DNA of 12,043 bases from an uncultured Phaeodactylibacter sp. Lineage in GTDB: Bacteria; Bacteroidota; Bacteroidia; Chitinophagales; Saprospiraceae. Under the pieces are notes generated by a model that was not told the origin of the DNA, made no database searches, and saw only the letters and a program-made list of their open reading frames with translations. This document shows, piece after piece, positions 6,719-12,043 of the stretch. The stretch's first letter is position 1; the number at the start of each line of letters is the position of its first letter. The DNA lies in assembly GCA_913062745.1 (NCBI GenBank), contig CAJXXJ010000046.1, forward strand, positions 1-12,043, read 5' to 3'. Both the position numbers and the translations under genes were made by a program.

Positions 6719-7002
6719 AGGTTATAGGTGCTTTTAGTTTATCGGTACATCCAGGCACGGGCGTTGCTGTCTTCAGCCCCTTTTCCGGCAGCAAGTGCTT
6801 CGCCGGCCTGGTATTTCCACTAAAATAAAAAAATACTCCAAATCTCTTGACCTTTTGCAGTTCGGCTCAACTCATAGGGAGAAGCATCTGCAGCAGGGCG
6901 CTTATGCCTTGCCGACGGCTTGCTTCGCTCCGCTATGGCCATGCGGTTTTGGCCCTCCCGGTAGCCGGGAGGGAGATTTTATAATCTTCAAAACTGTCAA
7001 TC
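6719..7002. other. Divergent control region between sigma gene and small lipoprotein
   Basis: These 284 bases contain no convincing gene. They hold an A-rich tract (6821-6833) upstream of the sigma gene, a perfect hairpin (6953-6973) and a TATAAT-like string (6980-6985) upstream of the small lipoprotein ORF. Promoters for the minus-strand sigma pair and for the plus-strand ORF should both lie here, but no full consensus match was found. Confidence 0.4.
6953..6973 (+). promoter_or_regulatory. Perfect 9-bp stem hairpin before the small lipoprotein ORF
   Basis: CCCTCCCGG (6953-6961), loop TAG, CCGGGAGGG (6965-6973). The stem is all matched and GC-rich. On the plus strand it is followed after three bases by a short T run (6977-6980), which is weak for a terminator. 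On the minus strand no T run follows. It may be a leader hairpin or attenuator of the ORF that starts 29 bases later, or part of a repeat family. Confidence 0.5.
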
Positions 7003-7161
7003 ATGCAACACCGAGATTTGGCCGGGAAGATGCACCTCTTCTCCCGGATGGGGCTGCTGTGCCTGCTTTTGTTCCTCTTTTCCTGCGACCCCAATTTCGA
7101 CCCGGAGGATCCGCCCACGCCTAAGCGGAATGTAGTCACCGAGGATATCGTTGACCGGTAG
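7003..7161 (+). CDS. Small predicted lipoprotein (52 aa)
   Basis: ATG at 7003 and TAG at 7159-7161. Residues 16-27 (MGLLCLLLFLFS) form a hydrophobic signal ending in the lipobox LFSC with the lipidation cysteine at C28. A charged, acidic and proline-rich mature part follows (DPNFDPEDPPTPKRN and the last dozen residues). Acidic residues right after the cysteine (D29, D33, E35, D36) recall lipoprotein export signals of Bacteroidota surface lipoproteins, though this is only a resemblance. ATGs at 7030 and 7048 are alternative starts that keep the lipobox. The mature protein would be only 25 residues. It may be a genuine small envelope peptide or the leftover N-terminus of a larger lipoprotein cut short by the TAG. 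It converges on the 481-aa gene with 29 bases between the stops. Confidence 0.5.
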   Translation: MQHRDLAGKMHLFSRMGLLCLLLFLFSCDPNFDPEDPPTPKRNVVTEDIVDR

Positions 7162-7190
7162 GCTGCCCAAACCTGGCTGCGGGAGGAGAT

Positions 7191-8636
7191 TTACGGTAAT
7201 TCGGCGATCTTTTCCTGTAGCCAGGGCTTAAAGTACAGGACTTCATACTGCTCCGGCATTGCCTTGATCTTACAGCGCTGTTCTGGGGTCCTGTTTTGGT
7301 TGGTCCGGTACTTTACCATTGCTTTCAGTACAACAATGAAGTGTAGGTATCCCTTCTTCTTGCGGGCCGCCCAGTGCTTATCATTTTTCAAATAATAGGT
7401 AAACCGGTTGCAGAGGCTGAGCAACGGGCCGGCATAACTATCGTCTTCTGTACAAAAATGATACAGGCATCTGACCCGAAGGGCATAACTGCGTATTTTA
7501 AAGGCTATAGAGTAATGCGGTGTACCCTGAAGAATGTCGTTAGCGTCAGCGAAACGGCACTGGTGGAAGAACAAGTAGGCCCTGCTCATAATCACGGCTT
7601 CATCCCGCTCTTCGGGCTTCAGGCGGGTCTGGTATTCAGCAATAAACATAGAGGCAAAGGCGAATTCCTTTAAAGCTGCTGCATTAATCGCAATATTCTT
7701 AAAAGTGCTCGCCAGCATTCGTCCTTTGTGAAGCAGAAAACCTTCCTCAAGCCCTAGTTTGTGCCATTCCAGCATTTCCCTGGCCCAGCTTTCCTGCCCT
7801 GCGTTGGAGCGGTGAATGGTGTAATTTAAAAGGATGAGATATGCGGACATTCTCTCCACGGGCCCGATTTGCTTAACGTAGCGCTGCAGCAACTGCTTCG
7901 CGTGCCGGTAAGCTTCATCGCTGCTTTCATCCGAGTGCAAGCGTACCAGCCAGTAGTGCAAGGCTGTAAGGTAGTGGAGGCCTGATCCATTCGTTATGGC
8001 CTTCAGGCATTGGCTCAGCAAGAAGATGTTTGCCTCTTCTTCCAAATAGCGGCGGCGGGAGAGCAGTTCCGTGCTGTAGCGAAACTTGCCGTACAGGTAA
8101 AGCTGGTCGAGCTCCTCCATAGCGCGGTGCAGATCCTGTGGTGGTGCGTCATGTGCCGCCGGCCGGTCCAGATGATGGTACATGAGGTGATGAAGCCACA
8201 GCAATATCCAGTGCTTGTTGAGGCCTTCGGGCCATTTTTCTACTGCTTCTACTGCTTCATGTGCGGCTTTTTCAAACACGGGATAAGCTGCATTGCGCCG
8301 GGCGAGCGACAAAGCGAGCTGACTTTCCAGTTGCCCGGGCTGCGTGTCCAACTCCCGGTGTGCTAAAAATTGTTCTGCCAGATTTTTCAGGCTGTGCATC
8401 AGGTCAGCCATCTTGCTTTCCCGAAATGGCGCTGATTTGCCATACACTGCCCTGAATGCCCGTTCCTTGCTGAGCCGCGGGCTCTGCAGTGTGGGTTGAA
8501 AACGGGAAAGGAAATGAAACAGCCGAAGGACCAACTGGCTGCGGTTGAAATACGGTGATTTCAAAAAAAGCTCAAACCGTTTCCAGTCCTCTTTAGAAAA
8601 AGTTTTTAGCAGTTCGACCAGAGTACTTTTAACCAC
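7191..8636 (-). CDS. Conserved-looking helical protein of unknown function (481 aa)
   Basis: The start is GTG at 8636: an in-frame TAA lies four codons upstream and the next in-frame ATG is far inside. No signal peptide or membrane helix is seen, so it is probably cytoplasmic. The N-terminal about 95 residues carry a distinctive pattern, FSKEDWKRFELFLKSPYFNR, followed by a long amphipathic stretch with KERAFRAVYGKSAPFRESKM, LMHSLKNLAEQFL. I believe this pattern recurs in uncharacterised Saprospiria/Cytophagia proteins, but I cannot name the family. The rest is helical and rich in paired aromatic/leucine helices like a degenerate TPR or alpha-solenoid, with many Tyr, His and Arg (WLHHLMYHHLD, YKFRYSTELLSRRRYLEEE-like segments), and has a basic C-terminus. 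No catalytic motif is evident. A protein-binding scaffold role is plausible. Confidence 0.75.
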   Translation of the reverse strand: MVKSTLVELLKTFSKEDWKRFELFLKSPYFNRSQLVLRLFHFLSRFQPTLQSPRLSKERAFRAVYGKSAPFRESKMADLMHSLKNLAEQFLAHRELDTQPGQLESQLALSLARRNAAYPVFEKAAHEAVEAVEKWPEGLNKHWILLWLHHLMYHHLDRPAAHDAPPQDLHRAMEELDQLYLYGKFRYSTELLSRRRYLEEEANIFLLSQCLKAITNGSGLHYLTALHYWLVRLHSDESSDEAYRHAKQLLQRYVKQIGPVERMSAYLILLNYTIHRSNAGQESWAREMLEWHKLGLEEGFLLHKGRMLASTFKNIAINAAALKEFAFASMFIAEYQTRLKPEERDEAVIMSRAYLFFHQCRFADANDILQGTPHYSIAFKIRSYALRVRCLYHFCTEDDSYAGPLLSLCNRFTYYLKNDKHWAARKKKGYLHFIVVLKAMVKYRTNQNRTPEQRCKIKAMPEQYEVLYFKPWLQEKIAELP

Positions 8637-8808
8637 TTTTTTGTCGATTTAGACTGAAGTCGTTTTTGGTTGATTATGAGCAACTTAACAAATACTAAGG
8701 TAGGAAAAACGGGGCATAAAATATCGAAACAGGCTTCGAATTTAATTTTTCTTAGCGGTGAATATGACCCAACTTTATATGGCAGATAATGCCGTCCGCT
8801 TGCTTGGA

Positions 8809-8825
8809 GGATTATTATTTAATCC
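8809..8825 (+). promoter_or_regulatory. Perfect 6-bp inverted repeat upstream of the T9SS-exported protein gene
   Basis: GGATTA (8809-8814), a 5-base spacer, TAATCC (8820-8825). It lies 35 bases before the ATG at 8861, in an AT-rich 224-base gap between divergent genes that must hold both promoters. It could be a small operator; chance occurrence is possible in sequence this AT-rich. Confidence 0.3.
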
Positions 8826-8860
8826 CCTTGATGCTTTTTTTAATCTAATAGAATAATGAT

Positions 8861-10420
8861 ATGCGAACACTAAGCCTCATTTTACTTTTTCTCGGAGTTG
8901 TATACAATAGTGTCATTGGCCAAATACCGGAAGAGCATCTCTCGATTTGGTTGAAGTCAACGGATGAGATTTTTTCTGACGCGGCTTTTTGCTCAACGCC
9001 CTCAGTGGGTGATGGAGACGCTACCTATTGCTGGCAGGATCAGAGCATCAACCAACTGACTTTTAGACGAGTTGGTAGCGGAACGCCGACATATCGCTTA
9101 CATGACCAAGATACCCTCAATGGGTTTCCTGGAATTTACCTTGATGGAACAAAGGGGTTAGCTACCGATCCTTCGGACTCTCTGGATTTTACCAGTTTAA
9201 CGGCTTTCGTGGTAGCATCAAATGATGCTGTTGGCTTCGATGGAGTTACTCTTGACATCTCAATAAATCCTAGTTCAGGAAGGAACTCCTTTTTCTTAGC
9301 TTCAACTCGTATGATGCATCAGTGTTGTTCTGGACTAGGGCAAGGTTTCTATACATTGGATCATCATCTTGATTGGAGTTCTACTCCATATCTAATCACG
9401 ACCGGAGTGTTTGGCGTCGATGAAAGAGACTTGAATCTTTATGTAAATGGCCTTCAAAGCTCAGCAGGTCAAGGTGGCCAATGTTGTCCCGTCAACTACA
9501 TATCCCAAACGAGAAGTGCTTACATTGGTCAAAGAGCAAACGAAAATCACGTTAGAACAGGAGAAATCATAGAAGTCATCGCATACGGGGGAGTCAAACT
9601 CGGCGATGCTCACCGGATAGTGGTAGAAAACTATCTGAGTTCGAAATATGACTTGCCAATAGTACCGGAAGGTGATTTCTACCATTATGATACGGATGAC
9701 AAAGGCCACTACGACTTTATGGTCACAGGGATTGGGGCAAAGAACCAAGATACGGTGTACAGTAGCGAGTCTTCAGAGCTGATAATCAGTGCATCAAATG
9801 AGGCATTAAATGATGGAGAGTTTCTCTTCATAGGGCAATTGGAGTTGAATGATACCAATAGGGTAGTAACCAATGATTTGCCAGCAGGAGTTGGAGAGCG
9901 GTTTAGCCGCGTATGGGCTTTAGAAAAAACCGGAAATGTGGATGCCGGACTCATCTTTGATTATACTCTCGGCGAATTGGAAGGAGCCCCATCAGATGAC
10001 GGGCAATATTCACTACTGTATAGCGCTACTCAGGCTCCGTACAATTTCAGCATACTTTCCACTGATGCCACAGTCCAAGGCAGCCAAGTTCAATTCGATC
10101 TTACAAATGAGGAAATTCAGGACGGCTACTATACACTTGGTGCAGAAACAAGCATTGTGGTGGGAAGCACAGACCTTCCCACGTTAAGTACAACTGATAT
10201 ATTCATTGCTCCTAATCCTGCTGCCGGCTCATTCATCCTCCGTTCGCCAAAGGCTTCCATCGAATTCATCGCCCTTTTCGACCTCAGTGGCCGACACCTC
10301 GATGCCACTATCAGCATGGGTCCAAATGAGGCTCAGGTGTACAGCAGTTATCGTGGGCTGACCGTCGTCAAGGTACATACTGACCAGGGAGTTATCGTTA
10401 AAAAAGTAATGCTGGAATAA
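8861..10420 (+). CDS. Secreted LamG-like protein with T9SS C-terminal sorting domain
   Basis: A 519-aa exported protein. Residues 1-20 are a signal peptide, with likely cleavage before Q21 (VIG|Q), a common Bacteroidota site. Residues about 25-255 form a LamG/concanavalin-like beta domain, ending in the typical EIIEVIAYGGVKL and a YLSSKYDL element. A beta-rich module of the DUF8202 type follows (about 270-430, with FMVTGIGAKNQD). Residues about 444-519 are a type A T9SS sorting domain (FIAPNPAAGSFIL, FDLSGR, and a final VKKVMLE strand), so the protein should cross the outer membrane by type IX secretion and be attached to or released from the surface. Six cysteines (C44, C57 and vicinal pairs C155-C156 and C208-C209) suggest disulfides. 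It is probably an adhesin-like or glycan-binding surface protein; no catalytic motif is seen. Base composition is AT-richer than the left half of the window. Confidence 0.85.
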   Translation: MRTLSLILLFLGVVYNSVIGQIPEEHLSIWLKSTDEIFSDAAFCSTPSVGDGDATYCWQDQSINQLTFRRVGSGTPTYRLHDQDTLNGFPGIYLDGTKGLATDPSDSLDFTSLTAFVVASNDAVGFDGVTLDISINPSSGRNSFFLASTRMMHQCCSGLGQGFYTLDHHLDWSSTPYLITTGVFGVDERDLNLYVNGLQSSAGQGGQCCPVNYISQTRSAYIGQRANENHVRTGEIIEVIAYGGVKLGDAHRIVVENYLSSKYDLPIVPEGDFYHYDTDDKGHYDFMVTGIGAKNQDTVYSSESSELIISASNEALNDGEFLFIGQLELNDTNRVVTNDLPAGVGERFSRVWALEKTGNVDAGLIFDYTLGELEGAPSDDGQYSLLYSATQAPYNFSILSTDATVQGSQVQFDLTNEEIQDGYYTLGAETSIVVGSTDLPTLSTTDIFIAPNPAAGSFILRSPKASIEFIALFDLSGRHLDATISMGPNEAQVYSSYRGLTVVKVHTDQGVIVKKVMLE

Positions 10421-10560
10421 AAGAAAGAGCTGGAACTAGACAAACAGCCTTCATCGGGACTGCAGATAAAGCAATCAAAACTGAATATCGCTGTGCTGAC
10501 TCCCCACGCATAAAAGCCTGAAAATTGATTGTCAAACACACTTACAAAACCTGTTGAACT

Positions 10561-11883
10561 ATGGATTTGCTAACAAAAAAACTCAACCTGCTACTAGCTG
10601 TTGGAATATTTGCTATTTCAACGCCCCACTTTAATTTTGCTCAAGTTTTGGGCATGGACTTTTCACCAAAGTTTTCAGCTTGTCTCCTGCATCCGCCTCA
10701 AAAGCAATACCCCCATATTAAAAAAATAGCCGTTTTGGACTTTAAAAGCGCTAACAATAACGAAGAAGGGCTAGGCGATGGAGCAAAGGTTGCCGACTAT
10801 CTCACCAAGATTCTTGTTGACGAAAAACGAGGCATGGTCCCCAGCAAGGTACATTTTACCGGCGGTACAACAAAGGTGTTTGAGGTTATGGACAGAAGCA
10901 ACATCACTGCCATGCTACAAAAGCGCCCTCAACTTGGCGATGAAATTGATGAAAACGAAGCTACAGAAATAGGAAAAATCTTGGGTGTAGACGCTGTAAT
11001 CATAGGTAATTGCTCCTACAGTTGGAAAGATGATACTGATGTGAGTTCCTACACAGATAAAAAAGGCAGAACCAGCCGTACATATTTCCGCAATCGGAAA
11101 CTCATCGCCGAGGCCAGAATGAGTATTGTCGATGTCTCTACAGGAGAATTTATCGGTTCGAGCAACAGCACATCCGAAAAAGAAGCCTCTGCCAGATCCG
11201 CTTCCGGCTACCCCTCTGTGAATGATGTGAAATCACCACAGGAACTGGCCCAGGAAGCGTATCAAAGTATTGCTTACGGACTCGCAAATTACCTAGCTCC
11301 CGTATACTACACTCGTAAGTTCACGCTTGAAAGAGTGAGAATCAAGGACTATAAAGAACGCGCTAGAGAAGCTACCGAACAGTTGAAGCTGAACAATCTG
11401 GAACCAGCTTTCCAGCTTTACTACGCCATCTATGAAGAAGACAACTACAACCCTAAAGTCGCCTACAACCTGGGAACAGTTTACGAAGCCTCAGCGAATT
11501 ATTCAAAGGCACTAGAACTTTATCAGACTGCTCATCAATTAGACAAAGATGAAGAGCTGTACGATCAGGCACTTGTGAGAGCAAAAGCCGGAACAAACAT
11601 GCTGGCCTATTTTGAAAATATCAACACACCCATTGAAGCCCGCGAATTCACGCCGGGCGACAAAGAAGTACTGTTACGGGAGAAAGTGGTGATTAAAGGT
11701 AAACGGAAGGAACGAAAATTGGTCTACAAGGAACCTGATGAAACCTCTTTAGTGGTACAGGAGGTACCAGGAAAAATGGAGTTCAGTGTGATCGAAAAGA
11801 CGGAAGACTGGATACTATTGGACCTGGAGATCGGCGATAGACAGGGTTACATTCTCCGCAAGGACGTAAGAGAAGGTAAATAA
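10561..11883 (+). CDS. Secreted CsgG-like protein with TPR and SH3-like C-terminus
   Basis: A 440-aa protein. Residues 1-27 are a signal peptide (NFA|Q). Residues about 53-245 resemble the CsgG/TolB-N-like fold: KKIAVLDFKSAN, GAKVADYLTKILVDEK, VFEVMDRSNITAMLQKR and IGKILGVDAVIIGNCSY match the usual strand-helix pattern, including the helix naming a 'DRS' loop after the beta strand. Residues about 295-345 hold a clear TPR (VAYNLGTVYEASANYSKALE). Residues about 385-437 look like a bacterial SH3-type domain (GKMEFSVIEKTEDWILLDL, GYILRKDV). CsgG itself is a lipoprotein secretion pore; here no lipobox is seen, so a periplasmic scaffold that detects or assembles envelope components is more likely than a pore. 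It lies 140 bases after the T9SS gene on the same strand, possibly with its own promoter. Confidence 0.7.
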   Translation: MDLLTKKLNLLLAVGIFAISTPHFNFAQVLGMDFSPKFSACLLHPPQKQYPHIKKIAVLDFKSANNNEEGLGDGAKVADYLTKILVDEKRGMVPSKVHFTGGTTKVFEVMDRSNITAMLQKRPQLGDEIDENEATEIGKILGVDAVIIGNCSYSWKDDTDVSSYTDKKGRTSRTYFRNRKLIAEARMSIVDVSTGEFIGSSNSTSEKEASARSASGYPSVNDVKSPQELAQEAYQSIAYGLANYLAPVYYTRKFTLERVRIKDYKERAREATEQLKLNNLEPAFQLYYAIYEEDNYNPKVAYNLGTVYEASANYSKALELYQTAHQLDKDEELYDQALVRAKAGTNMLAYFENINTPIEAREFTPGDKEVLLREKVVIKGKRKERKLVYKEPDETSLVVQEVPGKMEFSVIEKTEDWILLDLEIGDRQGYILRKDVREGK

Positions 11884-11931
11884 CTCACTTCCAAACATCA
11901 GCCTTGGCTTAAGGAATGTAATGAAGTGCTG

Positions 11932-12021
11932 ATATACTCGGAACGGAGAGGTTTGGGCGTAATGCGCAAACCCGACGCACGAGTATATGCCGACCCGCCT
12001 GCCTTAGCATGTCGGGCAGGC
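11932..12021. repeat. Nested hairpin element, possible REP-like repeat or structured RNA
   Basis: Outer arms ATATACTCG (11932-11940) and CGAGTATAT (11980-11988) are perfectly complementary. Inside them, GGTTTGGGC (11950-11958) pairs with GCGCAAACC (11964-11972) with one mismatch. A second hairpin follows: GCCTGCC (11997-12003) and GGCAGGC (12015-12021), with an alternative pairing of CCGAC (11990-11994) to GTCGG (12011-12015). The second hairpin resembles interspersed GC-rich palindromes I recall from Bacteroidota genomes. The element may continue past the window edge, so its full extent and strand are unknown. Confidence 0.5.
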
Positions 12022-12043
12022 ACGAAGTCATGGTTGGTCCCAA

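Noticed and set aside
6795..7124. Plus-strand 109-codon ORF across the sigma/lipoprotein gap.
   Set aside because: Its translation is Pro/Gly/Arg-rich without motif and crosses the GC hairpin. The different frame at 7003-7161 has a clear lipoprotein signal instead.
8239..8262. Short tandem repeat within the 481-aa gene (two units of about 9 bases, encoding EAVEAVE).
   Set aside because: It is a two-copy coding repeat inside a helix and needs no special explanation.
11895..12043. Minus-strand open frame of about 44 codons entering from the right edge.
   Set aside because: It runs through the nested hairpins, and frames across palindromic repeats are often open by chance. No motif is visible.

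Overview
The window looks like chromosome from a member of the Bacteroidota, most likely the Saprospiria (Lewinella/Phaeodactylibacter-like). Four things point there: a C-terminal type IX secretion (T9SS) sorting domain, a sigma factor paired with a membrane anti-sigma-like TPR protein, a TPR-CHAT lipoprotein, and starts without clear Shine-Dalgarno sequences. This placement comes from gene content only. No tRNA, rRNA, CRISPR array or intact insertion sequence is visible.

Layout. Bases 1-1005 hold the 3' part of an ABC-2 family exporter permease, followed by a stand-alone Uma2-family (DUF820) nuclease-like gene (1067-1687). Bases 1920-2229 hold a decayed toxin-antitoxin locus: a shortened antitoxin-like ORF joined directly to the last 37 codons of a VapC/PIN toxin. 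A 335-base AT-rich gap (2230-2564) carries three copies of an 11-mer, a perfect 10-bp palindrome and a long imperfect inverted repeat, and leads into a 908-aa TPR-CHAT predicted lipoprotein (2565-5291) with an intact His/Cys dyad.

Convergent to it, with one base between the stop codons, lies a two-gene minus-strand unit: a sigma-70-like factor (6718-6077) and then a single-pass membrane TPR protein of anti-sigma type (6018-5293). A 284-base gap separates the sigma gene from a short, easily overlooked lipoprotein ORF (7003-7161). That ORF converges on a 481-aa helical protein of unknown function (8636-7191). The last part of the window is AT-richer and carries a T9SS-exported LamG-like protein (8861-10420) and a CsgG-like/TPR/SH3-like secreted protein (10561-11883). 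It ends in a strongly structured non-coding element (11932-12021).

How the genes may work together (inference). The CHAT protein and the C-terminal TPR half of the anti-sigma-like protein should both face the periplasm, while the sigma-binding half is cytoplasmic. A caspase-like protease and a membrane-tethered sigma regulator side by side suggest a proteolysis-gated transcription switch, loosely analogous to CHAT protease/sigma control in type III-E CRISPR systems. Nothing in the sequence proves that the CHAT protein cleaves its neighbour. The other genes are typical envelope and surface functions with no clear link to the switch.
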